From positions 1 through 33,803 of the forward strand of contig JAGRGU010000149.1 in the NCBI GenBank assembly GCA_020445335.1: a DNA stretch of 33,803 nucleotides. Reading direction: 5' to 3'. The DNA is from Gammaproteobacteria bacterium. GTDB taxonomy: Bacteria > Pseudomonadota > Gammaproteobacteria > Chromatiales > Chromatiaceae. Under the pieces are notes generated by a model, which was not told where the DNA came from, ran no database searches, and saw nothing but the letters and a program-made list of their open reading frames with translations. This document shows, piece by piece, positions 7,927-14,961 of this stretch (the stretch's first letter is position 1; every line of letters starts with the position of its first letter). Both the position numbers and the translations under genes were made by a program.

Positions 7927-8658
7927 TCAGGGACGCGGCGTCAGATAGCCGTGCAGGGCTGCATCGACCAGCACATCGGACTGGGCGAAACCGGTGAAGC
8001 AGAGCCGTTCATCGGCTGCCAGATCGCTGACCTGGATGCCTGGTGCGAACGTCAGGTGGGTGGGATCGCGACCGGAGGTGACCAGCGGTGGAACGCCGAA
8101 CTGCTGCGGGAAGAAACCGCTCCTGCAGGCGCCGAAATTGAGCATGCCGTAGCTGTCAGTGGGCGGCGGCGAGGAGGCGCTGAAGTTGTAGGCGGAGAGG
8201 CTGGTCACGACGAGAATCTCGTCTGATCCCTGACGGATCCGGTCGGCGAGAGTGGCGTCGTTGTTGTTGCACGGGCTGGTGCCGATGCAGAGTCGCAGGG
8301 TCAAGGTCGTGTCACCGGAGCGGTCTGCCGGCGTATTGTCGGGGTTGACGCGCTGGATCAGCGTGACCGGCACCTTGCTGTCGGTACTCATTGGCAGGTT
8401 CAACACGTTGACATCGAGCGGCCCGGCGATCTGCGCGTTGACGCTGCCGTTGACCTCCAGCGGACCCTCGACCGTCGCGTTCACGGTTCCGGTGACCTCC
8501 AGCGGTTGATCGACCGTCGCCTGAACCGATCCGGTTACCTCGACGGGCTGGTTGACGATCACGACCGGTTTCGGTGGTGCGGGGATCCTGTGCGGGGGTT
8601 TGGCGTTGGCGCTGGCAGTGAGGAAGGCTGCCAGAGCTATGAGGATTACTGTGCGCAT
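7927..8658 (-). CDS. Secreted protein with 14-residue V-x-G-x-V repeats
   Basis: A 243-residue exported protein. The ATG at 8658 is chosen because AGGAGGAT lies directly upstream and the signal peptide (MRTVILIALAAFLTASANA) begins there. After a Pro-rich linker (KPPHRIPAPPKP), residues 37-~88 hold three and a half copies of a 14-residue unit: QPVEVTGSVQATVD, QPLEVTGTVNATVE, GPLEVNGSVNAQIA, GPLDVNV. Such alternating valines suggest stacked beta-strands. The rest is a beta-rich domain with paired cysteines (LCIGTSPC, FGACRSG, ERLCFTG), possibly disulfide-bonded. I do not recognise a named family. Mature location is periplasm or outside. Confidence 0.78.
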   Translation of the reverse strand: MRTVILIALAAFLTASANAKPPHRIPAPPKPVVIVNQPVEVTGSVQATVDQPLEVTGTVNATVEGPLEVNGSVNAQIAGPLDVNVLNLPMSTDSKVPVTLIQRVNPDNTPADRSGDTTLTLRLCIGTSPCNNNDATLADRIRQGSDEILVVTSLSAYNFSASSPPPTDSYGMLNFGACRSGFFPQQFGVPPLVTSGRDPTHLTFAPGIQVSDLAADERLCFTGFAQSDVLVDAALHGYLTPRP

Positions 8659-8915
8659 GACTATCCTCCTGGATTTTTGGCAAGCAACCTCAGTATAAAA
8701 CCTCCGCTTTCCGCAACAATCCAATCCGCTCGTCCGGCTGACCGGGGTCAAGAGAGACGAGCCATGCGAGACAAAGCGGGTAAGTTTTGAACGTGCATTC
8801 CGCTATCCTTTTATTCCTAATTTTTTGTTGTCAATGTTCCAGTTCTTTACAGTACTCTGTCTATTGGATAGGAAATTCCGGATTAATTATCGTTTAATCA
8901 ATGGTATATATGTAA

Positions 8916-8931
8916 CGGCATGTATATTGCT
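8916..8931 (+). promoter_or_regulatory. Sigma-54 promoter candidate for the PEP-CTERM gene
   Basis: CGGCATGTATATTGCT matches TGGCAYR-N4-TTGCW at every defined position except the first T. Both invariant dinucleotides (GG at -24, GC at -12) and the spacing are correct. It sits in a markedly AT-rich 230-base gap, about 50 bases upstream of the start at 8982. This is the best such site in the window. Confidence 0.6.
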
Positions 8932-8981
8932 TTCGAGGTTTGAATTAGGAAACTCTCGGCAAATATGCAACGGAGGATAAT

Positions 8982-9620
8982 ATGAAACTAGGTTCTGTAT
9001 TGGCAGTGGTGCTAGCGGCGAATGGATTGCTTTTTACCGCAAACACTCATGCATCTCTAATTCTGAACGTCGAGGGTATAAGTGGTGCCGGTATAACCAC
9101 TTGGGCGTTGTCTGGTACGAGTACCGTAAATGAGAGTGGAACGATTCGGACATCAGCCGGTAGTGCTGGCTTCAGCGTTGACGATACTTTCGAGCCGGAT
9201 GTCACCGGTAATTTCATTTTAAATTCATCAATTCAAAACCAGCTTTTCTCGATTACCGGGACGCCAACAGTAACTGTAGGCGCCGATACGGAGACTATCA
9301 CTCATATCTTTCTCGACGAAGACGGCTCCTCCAGAGATGACTTCGGTATCAGAACCGGTAACCCTTTGGTTTACACAACAGGTGAATCCAGTAGCTGGTC
9401 AGGAACTTTTACAGTTGCTCTGGATATCGACAACTTTATTGAAGGGTCATATCGGCTGAATACAGCTCAAGCCAACGGCGGTGGTTTTCTGTTTGCTTCC
9501 GTGAATGATGTAATCCTGAATTTCCGTGCGGTCCAGGCTCAGATCCCGGAGCCGTCAATGTTTATGCTTGTTGGCCTGGGTCTCGCAGGACTTGGATATC
9601 GAAGGCGCAAATCAGTTTAA
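8982..9620 (+). CDS. PEP-CTERM sorting domain protein
   Basis: A 212-residue secreted protein with a strong GGAGGATAAT ribosome site before ATG 8982. Signal peptide residues are 1-~25 (LAVVLAANGLLFTANTHA). The mature domain is Ser/Thr/Gly-rich and beta-type, similar in general look to many PEP-CTERM cargo proteins, with no assigned function. The C-terminus IPEPSMFMLVGLGLAGLGY then RRRKSV is a canonical PEP-CTERM signal (Pro-Glu-Pro, hydrophobic helix, Arg cluster) for exosortase processing. Base composition is more AT-rich than in neighbouring genes, so this gene may have been acquired separately or be under different codon selection. A sigma-54-like promoter lies upstream and a terminator hairpin ~90 bases downstream. 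Confidence 0.92.
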   Translation: MKLGSVLAVVLAANGLLFTANTHASLILNVEGISGAGITTWALSGTSTVNESGTIRTSAGSAGFSVDDTFEPDVTGNFILNSSIQNQLFSITGTPTVTVGADTETITHIFLDEDGSSRDDFGIRTGNPLVYTTGESSSWSGTFTVALDIDNFIEGSYRLNTAQANGGGFLFASVNDVILNFRAVQAQIPEPSMFMLVGLGLAGLGYRRRKSV

Positions 9621-9633
9621 GTCGGTCGAAAAA

Positions 9634-9651
9634 GGGGACTGAGGGAATTTA
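9634..9651. repeat. GGGGACTGAGGGAATTTA repeat-like motif
   Basis: Just after the PEP-CTERM stop codon the sequence GGGGACTGAGGGAATTTA resembles another class of GGGGAC-starting intergenic repeats often found with REP-type transposases. Only one copy is seen in this window, so the assignment rests on resemblance and on the two related GGGGACAGT copies at the window start. Confidence 0.3.
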
Positions 9652-9709
9652 TTGCGATCCAACTAGATTCCACATTCCGTTTAAACACAGAGTTTTTGGA
9701 ATAGCAAAG

Positions 9710-9742
9710 AGGCCTGCAACCCTCAAGTCTGCAGGCCTTTTT
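9710..9742 (+). terminator. Hairpin terminator between convergent genes
   Basis: A perfect 9-bp stem, AGGCCTGCA (9710-9718) and TGCAGGCCT (9730-9738), with an 11-base loop is followed by a run of five Ts. It lies ~90 bases after the PEP-CTERM gene and ~35 bases beyond the stop of the convergent DUF1127 gene. The minus-strand side has only a short T run, so it mainly serves the plus strand. Confidence 0.85.
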
Positions 9743-9777
9743 GTTTGCGGCTCTTTCGGGGAGAGTACTAATGATGC

Positions 9778-9996
9778 TCACTCCTGCCAGAAGTGTTTGT
9801 GCGCTTCGCGCAACGCGTCGACGCGGCTGATGCCGATATCCTTCAGCAGATGGTCGCTGAGATTGCAGAGCTGGCGGCGCTGCGAGTGGCGCCGGTAGCA
9901 GCTCCAGACAAACGCCTGCAGCTGTTTCCACTTCTCCCCGATGGCGTCCGTTTCATGTTTCCGGATGGAAAGACCTTCATAGGTTAGCGTGGACAT
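9778..9996 (-). CDS. DUF1127 (YjiS-like) small protein
   Basis: A 72-residue basic protein. The C-terminal half carries the DUF1127 signature: L-x-L-S-D-x-L-L-x-D-I-G-I-S-R, seen as NLSDHLLKDIGISRVDALRE, followed by an aromatic end (HKHFWQE). DUF1127 proteins are short cytoplasmic proteins in Proteobacteria. Some are linked to RNA turnover and to phosphate or C/N metabolism in Rhizobiales, but no role is known here. The start ATG at 9996 has a strong AAGGAGGATT ribosome site. The gene is alone, with a terminator beyond its 3' end. Confidence 0.88.
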   Translation of the reverse strand: MSTLTYEGLSIRKHETDAIGEKWKQLQAFVWSCYRRHSQRRQLCNLSDHLLKDIGISRVDALREAHKHFWQE

Positions 9997-10564
9997 TTCA
10001 AATCCTCCTTCAAAATCCTGGTCAGGGCGCGGCGCCGTTCAGCGGCCCCGAATCACCACTCGCGACGACGGTGGAATCTGCCTATGGCGTCGGCTTTCAG
10101 GGATAGCGTCTTTAGCGTTCAGCAGAAGAATATCTCGGTATCAGAAGCCTTCGTTGACCTGGGACAAGGGGCTTTATGCCTAAGATTCCAAGCCCTCCCG
10201 TGCGCCTCGGTCGGCGACTCGTAGGGGTCTGATCTGCAGCGGCGTTTGGGTTGATGGGCGACGCCGCCGGGAGGTTGGAGATCGGGGAGAGAGAACCCGG
10301 CGGCGCCCTGCCATCGCTGACATGGTATGGAGCGGGAGGGCTCACTCCGTGAGTCTGTGACCCGTTCGGTCGCGCCGTCAAAGGCTGTCGCTTAGGAGAT
10401 CTCCCGTTTGCCTGGCTGACGAGGATGAAAGTGATTTTGATTGGGGCGCTGACGCCAAGCGCTAACGGCTGCGGTGCCAGCGCGCAGGGGAGTGGTTCCA
10501 TGTGATGTCGCCGGACTGCGGGATGCAGGTGCGTTGAGGCTGACCTTGCGCTAGCTGGCAGGAT
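9997..10564. other. Intergenic region (~570 bp), no recognised gene
   Basis: No convincing gene was found. A minus-strand ORF of 129 codons (10112-10501) is open, but it is Pro/Ser/Arg-rich, lacks a Shine-Dalgarno site and matches no family I know; open frames of this length arise easily in GC-rich DNA. The most notable structure is the GC-rich hairpin at 10256-10308. The region could hold a non-coding RNA or an old repeat element. Confidence 0.5.
10256..10308. repeat. GC-rich inverted repeat
   Basis: The left arm GGGCG-AC-GCCGCCGGG (10256-10271) pairs with the right arm CCCGGCGGCGCCC (10296-10308). The left arm has a two-base bulge and the loop is about 24 purine-rich bases. No T-tract follows, so it is not a standard terminator. 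It lies in a gene-free gap. Confidence 0.6.
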
Positions 10565-11338
10565 TCAGATCTCGAGCCGCCCGAGGCCCGGCAGGCGCAG
10601 CGCGAGGTCGTTGAGATCTATGCCGAAGGAGAGCCCCAGAAGGTTGAACTCTATTCCCTCCTCGCGCGCCAGGCTGACCCCGAGCAGGCCGAACAGCGAA
10701 AGCTGCCAGCCGCTGCCGCTCGGAACATGGGCGAACCAGGCGCCATCCGCGAGATAGTCCTTACCGATCGCGGTCGGCGGCAGATCCACCCCCAGTGCGG
10801 GAACCTGCCGCGCGATATAGGCGACGAAGGTGTTGCTGTTGGGCCCCGGCCACACCTGGTAGCGGTGCGTGTAGGGGTAGCCTTCAACCGCCGCCTCGAT
10901 CTGCGGAATCATCGCTTCCGCGGCGCTGCCGCGGTGCTCTTTCAGCAGCTTCGGCATGGCGTTGTACCAGCGAAAATCGGGTGCCGAGCGGTCGTCGATG
11001 CTGACCACGGAGTGGCCGCGGTAGAGGTTCCAGCCAATTACCTGATAGACCCGGTAGTGATCGGCAGCACGGTGCTTGGTTGCGATCCAGGTGTGGACGC
11101 CGAAGGCGCCTCGCCAGTTGTAGGCGCGCGCGGCGTAGACCTGCACGATCGCCTCCTGCGCTGCGGCGGGAGACGGCGCCAGATGGGCGCTGGCGTGGCT
11201 CGCCTCGCTCCAGTGGGTCTTCAGATCGAGCTCGCCAAATGCGATCACCGACAGCGGACCGGCCAGGAGCAGCAGCAGCGCGGCAACCATCCAGGCGAGT
11301 TTGCGTAGCAGGTATCTACTCAGCGGTTGGCGTGACAT
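10565..11338 (-). CDS. DUF3750 domain protein
   Basis: A 257-residue protein with one N-terminal membrane segment (~14-33, MVAALLLLLAGPLSVIAFG). The rest is probably periplasmic. Residues ~60-230 match my memory of DUF3750: IVQVYAARAYNWRGAFGVHT, WIATKHR, YRVYQVIGWNLYRG, and WPGPNSNTFVAYIAR with PALGVDLPPTAIGKDY. The conserved Asn-Ser-Asn-Thr-Phe block and His/Arg residues suggest an enzyme fold, but no activity is known to me. The start is the ATG at 11338, without a clear ribosome site. The gene is flanked by gaps on both sides and is probably monocistronic. Confidence 0.85.
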   Translation of the reverse strand: MSRQPLSRYLLRKLAWMVAALLLLLAGPLSVIAFGELDLKTHWSEASHASAHLAPSPAAAQEAIVQVYAARAYNWRGAFGVHTWIATKHRAADHYRVYQVIGWNLYRGHSVVSIDDRSAPDFRWYNAMPKLLKEHRGSAAEAMIPQIEAAVEGYPYTHRYQVWPGPNSNTFVAYIARQVPALGVDLPPTAIGKDYLADGAWFAHVPSGSGWQLSLFGLLGVSLAREEGIEFNLLGLSFGIDLNDLALRLPGLGRLEI

Positions 11339-11601
11339 GAGAGTTGTGACCCCCGTGCGCCGGCTTAGTTGCCAAATCGCTAGATTCTGTCAGTTATTTT
11401 TACAGGGTGCTCCCGCTGTGCTTTGGTATTGCCTGGTAACTTGTTGAAATATAGAGCCTAAAGAAAATGGTATATTCCCTGCTTATTGTCGTTTTAAATG
11501 CAATGACGGAACTATACGCGGCGCCTGCTGCCGCTACCGGCGTGCCTCCCGTCGCTGGGTTGCCGCTGAATAGATTGTGATTTTGAGCCAGGATAGTAGC
11601 T

Positions 11602-11889
11602 ATGTATAAAAACAATATTCGCAATGATGACCGCCGCCTGGCTCTACGGGAGCCTACCAGACTCGAAGTATACCTGCAGGACGAACCCCGCAGGCTGCGC
11701 GGTACCGCCGTGGATATCAGCCGGCGTGGCGTCTTCGTCGAGACCGAGTGGCAGAGTTTTTCGATAGGCTCGCTGGTGGATCTGGTCTTCGTCCAGCGTG
11801 AACCGGAGATCATCAGCCTGCTCAGATACAGCGCCATCGTGGTACGGCGTTACCAGGGCGGCGTGGGCCTGCGCTTCTGCAACCATTGA
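11602..11889 (+). CDS. PilZ domain protein (c-di-GMP binding)
   Basis: A 95-residue single-domain PilZ protein. The c-di-GMP signature is present in both parts: R12-x3-R16 (RLALR) and, at the correct distance, D38-x-S40-x-x-G43 (DISRRG). The rest gives the expected six-strand barrel (VFVETEW, GSLVDLVFV, IVVRRYQGGVGLRF). It has no other domain and would act as a small cytoplasmic c-di-GMP effector, for example on pili, flagella or polysaccharide synthesis. An AGGATAG ribosome site sits five bases before ATG 11602. It lies ~130 bases upstream of the phosphatase gene and may be co-transcribed with it. Confidence 0.88.
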   Translation: MYKNNIRNDDRRLALREPTRLEVYLQDEPRRLRGTAVDISRRGVFVETEWQSFSIGSLVDLVFVQREPEIISLLRYSAIVVRRYQGGVGLRFCNH

Positions 11890-12015
11890 TCTTCCATTAG
11901 GTGACCGACCGGACGGTGGAGCCGGTCTCTGTGCCAAGAAACTTTTCCTGAAAGCACGGAAGCGGGCGCTTTTTTGGTAAACTGGCGGTTCACCGAAGCT
12001 GTCGTCGCCATCCGT

Positions 12016-12807
12016 ATGAAGTTGCCCCGATCGCAAGAACTCTGCGCCATCGTCAAGCAGGCCGCAATCGCGGAGCTGTTGCCCCGGTTTGCCACGGTCG
12101 ACCGGAAAACCAAGCAGGATGGCAGCATCGTCACCGAGGCGGACCACGCCATACAGACTCGCCTGACCGGGGAGTTGCGGCAGCGCTGGCCGGAATATGC
12201 CTTGATGGGGGAGGAGATGAGTTCCGCCGAGCAGGCCGGTTTGCTGGCCAATCCCGGTGCAGGGCTCTGGATCGTCGATCCGCTGGACGGCACCAGCAAC
12301 TTCGCTGCGGGCATCCCCTACTATGCCGTTTCGGTGGCGCTGATGCGCGCTGGCGAATTGGTGCTGGGTGTGGTCTACGACCCTGCCCGGGACGAGTGCT
12401 TCTCTGCAGAGGTCGGCGGGGGTGCGCGTCTCAACGGCGAACCCCTGGCTCCCGTATCGGCACCCGCCTCACTCCAGCGTGCCATTGCAGCGATCGACTT
12501 CAAACGCCTCCCGACCGAACTGGTGATCCGCCTGGTGCATTCGTCACCCTACCATTCGCAGCGAAGTTTCGGATCGATCGCGCTCGACTGGTGCTGGGTG
12601 GCGGCGGGGCGCTTCGACATTTTCCTGCACGGAAAACAGAATATCTGGGACTACGCGGCGGGTCATCTGATCCTCAGCGAGGCGGGGGGGCAAGCCTGCA
12701 GCTTTGGCGGCAATCCGGTTTTCAGCGCCCGCGGCGAACCGCGTTCGGCACTGGCAGCCCTGGATGACAACATCTTCGAACACTGGCGCGCCTGGCTGTT
12801 GGGTTAG
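12016..12807 (+). CDS. Inositol monophosphatase family phosphatase
   Basis: A 263-residue Mg2+-dependent, Li+-sensitive-fold phosphatase. All metal-site motifs are present: G65-E-E67, WIVDPLDGTSNF at 85-96 (Asp88, Asp91, Gly92, Thr93), and the second acidic motif WDYAAGHLI at 211-219 (Asp212). The family includes inositol-1-phosphatase (SuhB), 3'(2'),5'-bisphosphate nucleotidase (CysQ) and fructose-1,6-bisphosphatase types. The sequence does not tell which substrate is used, though the divergent middle argues against SuhB itself. ATG 12016 is preferred over the upstream TTG at 11974, which would give an atypical N-terminus; neither has a strong ribosome site. Confidence 0.9.
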   Translation: MKLPRSQELCAIVKQAAIAELLPRFATVDRKTKQDGSIVTEADHAIQTRLTGELRQRWPEYALMGEEMSSAEQAGLLANPGAGLWIVDPLDGTSNFAAGIPYYAVSVALMRAGELVLGVVYDPARDECFSAEVGGGARLNGEPLAPVSAPASLQRAIAAIDFKRLPTELVIRLVHSSPYHSQRSFGSIALDWCWVAAGRFDIFLHGKQNIWDYAAGHLILSEAGGQACSFGGNPVFSARGEPRSALAALDDNIFEHWRAWLLG

Positions 12808-12986
12808 CCCGCGTCTGCCACCGATTCGGTCGTTTCAGCGTTCTTTCTCACATTCTTCAATCGAGAGGGTGCCAACCCCTGATCAACGGCCGATTACGCT
12901 CCGCTGCCGGATTTTTTTACAATCTGGAAAGGCGGAAGCTTGTCTGTATCTTGTTAGTGATTGATATCGTAGGGTATTTGTGAAGC

Positions 12987-13002
12987 TGGCACTATAAATG
13001 TA
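12987..13002 (+). promoter_or_regulatory. Weak sigma-54-like promoter candidate for the peroxidase gene
   Basis: TGGCACTATAAATGTA has a full -24 element (TGGCAC) and correct spacing, but the -12 element is ATGTA instead of TTGCA, losing the C of the invariant GC. If it is real, transcription would start near 13013, which would rule out the ATG at 13002 as the translation start. A site of similar quality lies by chance just before the ArsR gene at 32105, so this call is weak. Confidence 0.25.
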
Positions 13003-13043
13003 TGGTTTTCGGGTTAGTTGTCAGAAACGATGAAAACAGAACA

Positions 13044-14828
13044 ATGACAGGCCTGCCCGATATGACAAAGGTCCGCGAAGCTACTCGGCTGGGGAAGCTC
13101 TTCTCTGGTCTGCTGGTGCTGTCGATGAGCCTTGCACCCTTGGCGTCCGAGGCACTAACGCTCACCCGTAGCTTCGACGGCAGTGGCAACAATCTTACGG
13201 ATAGTGCGCTGGGAAGCGTCGGCGAACATCTTCTGCGAGGCTCTCCCGACGCACCTGACCCGACAATGACGGGCTATGCCGACGGCATTGACGAGCCTGC
13301 GCGCGGAACCGAACCCAGCCCCCGGGTGATCAGCAACACAATCTCTGCACAGACCGAGAGCATGCCCAGTGCCCGGGGTCTCAGCGCCATGCTCTGGTAC
13401 TGGGGGCAGTGGATAGATCATGACCTCTCCCTGACCCACGTCGGGAGTAGCGAAAGTCTGCCGATCCAGGTTCCGACAGGCGATCCCCAGTTCGATCCGT
13501 CGCCGGGTACCGGCATGGAAACGATCGATTTCGATCGTTCCAAGTATGACCCCACCACCGGCGACCACCTCGGGAATCCCCGGCAGCAGGTCAACGAGAT
13601 ATCGGCCTGGATCGACGCTTCCAACGTCTATGGCTCAGACCCGGTCAGAGCCCGGGCGCTGCAGGAGTTGGACATTCACGGCGCTCCCACCGGCCGCTTG
13701 AGAGTCACCAGTACTGCCGTCGGCGACTTGTTGCCGTACAACACGATCGGGCTCGAAAATGCATCGCTGCCGATGCAGAATTCGGCGGACCTCTTCCTGG
13801 CCGGGGATATCAGGGCCAACGAACAGGCGGGCCTGACCGCCATGCATACCCTGTTCGTACGCGAACACAATCGGCTTGCGGATCAATTCGCTGCGCTTAA
13901 CCCTTCGTTGACTGGCGACGAGATCTACGAAAGCGCCCGCAAGGTGGTCGGGGCCGAACTGCAGCAGATCACCTATAACGAGTTTCTACCTGCACTGCTC
14001 GGTAGTGGCGCGCTCTCCTCGTACACAGGGTATGACAGCAGCGTCAATCCCAACATCGCGAACCTCTTCTCGACCGCGGCCTTCCGTGTGGGCCACACAA
14101 TGCTCAATCCGGTCATTCTCAGATTGGATGACGCAGGCAACACCATACCGGAGGGCGATCTCGCGCTGCGAGACGCCTACTTCAATCCCGCCAACATCGA
14201 ATCCGTCGGTATCGAACCCTACCTGAAAGGTGCGGCGGAGATGTACTCACAAGAGATAGATACGCATCTCGTGGACGATGTGCGCAACTTTCTGTTTGGA
14301 GCGCCCGGTAGCGGAGGCTTCGACCTCGCCAGTATGAACATACAGCGCGGGCGCGACCACGGCCTACCCGATTACAACACCGCGCGTGAGATCTATGGTC
14401 TGACCAGGGTTACACAATTCAGCGAAATCAGTTCAGACCAGTGGCTGCAGCAGGCGTTGGCTGTCGTCTACGGCAGCGTGGACGAGATCGACCCGTGGGT
14501 AGGCATGCTTGCCGAAGACCATGTGGTGGGCGCCAGCGTCGGAGAACTGCTCAGGACGATAATTGCCGATCAGTTCGAACGTCTGCGCGACGGAGACCGC
14601 TTCTGGTTTGAAGCGGATCCTTTCTTCACCGAGTACAATCCGGACCTGCTCGAGGAGTTGAGAGATCTGAGCTTTGCCGATGTGATCATGAACAACACAT
14701 CGCTGACCAGCCTGGAAAACAATGTGTTCTTCACCGGCATCGTTTCAGAACCGAGCAGCGTACTGCTCCTCCTCGGTTCGGTGTTTGGCCTGGCTGCCTT
14801 GCAGCGCAGGCAGCGCCGGGTCGCATAG
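13044..14828 (+). CDS. Animal-type heme peroxidase with PEP-CTERM tail
   Basis: A ~594-residue exported heme peroxidase of the peroxidase-cyclooxygenase (animal peroxidase) superfamily. A signal peptide (LLVLSMSLAPLASEA) is followed by the catalytic domain. The distal motif WGQWIDHDLSLT at ~120-131 supplies the distal Gln/His and the Asp used for heme linkage. The distal Arg lies in TLFVREHNR at ~268-276 and the proximal His in FRVGHTMLNP at ~350. The conserved NIQRGRDHGLPDYN block follows. The last ~25 residues (VSEPSSVLLLLGSVFGLAA, then RRQRRVA) form a PEP-CTERM signal, so exosortase would place the enzyme at the surface or in the matrix. Bacterial members oxidise halides or phenolic substrates with H2O2. 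The start is uncertain: ATGs at 13002, 13044 and 13062 are in frame and none has a clear ribosome site. Confidence 0.92.
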   Translation: MTGLPDMTKVREATRLGKLFSGLLVLSMSLAPLASEALTLTRSFDGSGNNLTDSALGSVGEHLLRGSPDAPDPTMTGYADGIDEPARGTEPSPRVISNTISAQTESMPSARGLSAMLWYWGQWIDHDLSLTHVGSSESLPIQVPTGDPQFDPSPGTGMETIDFDRSKYDPTTGDHLGNPRQQVNEISAWIDASNVYGSDPVRARALQELDIHGAPTGRLRVTSTAVGDLLPYNTIGLENASLPMQNSADLFLAGDIRANEQAGLTAMHTLFVREHNRLADQFAALNPSLTGDEIYESARKVVGAELQQITYNEFLPALLGSGALSSYTGYDSSVNPNIANLFSTAAFRVGHTMLNPVILRLDDAGNTIPEGDLALRDAYFNPANIESVGIEPYLKGAAEMYSQEIDTHLVDDVRNFLFGAPGSGGFDLASMNIQRGRDHGLPDYNTAREIYGLTRVTQFSEISSDQWLQQALAVVYGSVDEIDPWVGMLAEDHVVGASVGELLRTIIADQFERLRDGDRFWFEADPFFTEYNPDLLEELRDLSFADVIMNNTSLTSLENNVFFTGIVSEPSSVLLLLGSVFGLAALQRRQRRVA

Positions 14829-14850
14829 TGCGGTTTACACGCTGTATTCG

Positions 14851-14921
14851 CAGGCCTCTTAGGTGTTGCTGCGTGTTAAGTGCCAGGTTGCCACTGACGC
14901 CAGGCAACAAACTGAGGCCTG
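14851..14921. repeat. Nested inverted repeat between convergent genes
   Basis: An outer pair CAGGCCTC (14851-14858) and GAGGCCTG (14914-14921) is perfect. Inside it, GTTGCC (14887-14892) pairs with GGCAAC (14903-14908). The structure lies between the 3' ends of the peroxidase gene and the minus-strand sensor gene. It may slow or end transcription from both sides, although neither strand has a T-tract. Confidence 0.55.
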
Positions 14922-14961
14922 TGTCTATCCCTGATGGTGAGTGATCGGGGGTAGTCGTCGG

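Noticed and set aside
10112..10501. 129-codon minus-strand frame in the 9997-10564 gap
   Set aside because: It has no ribosome site, no family pattern and a composition typical of spurious frames in GC-rich DNA. It is recorded only within the intergenic entry.
12876..12916. Possible terminator ending in a run of seven Ts after the phosphatase gene
   Set aside because: The T-tract is clear but the only pairing I find before it is a four-base CGGC/GCCG stem with a large loop, too weak to call.
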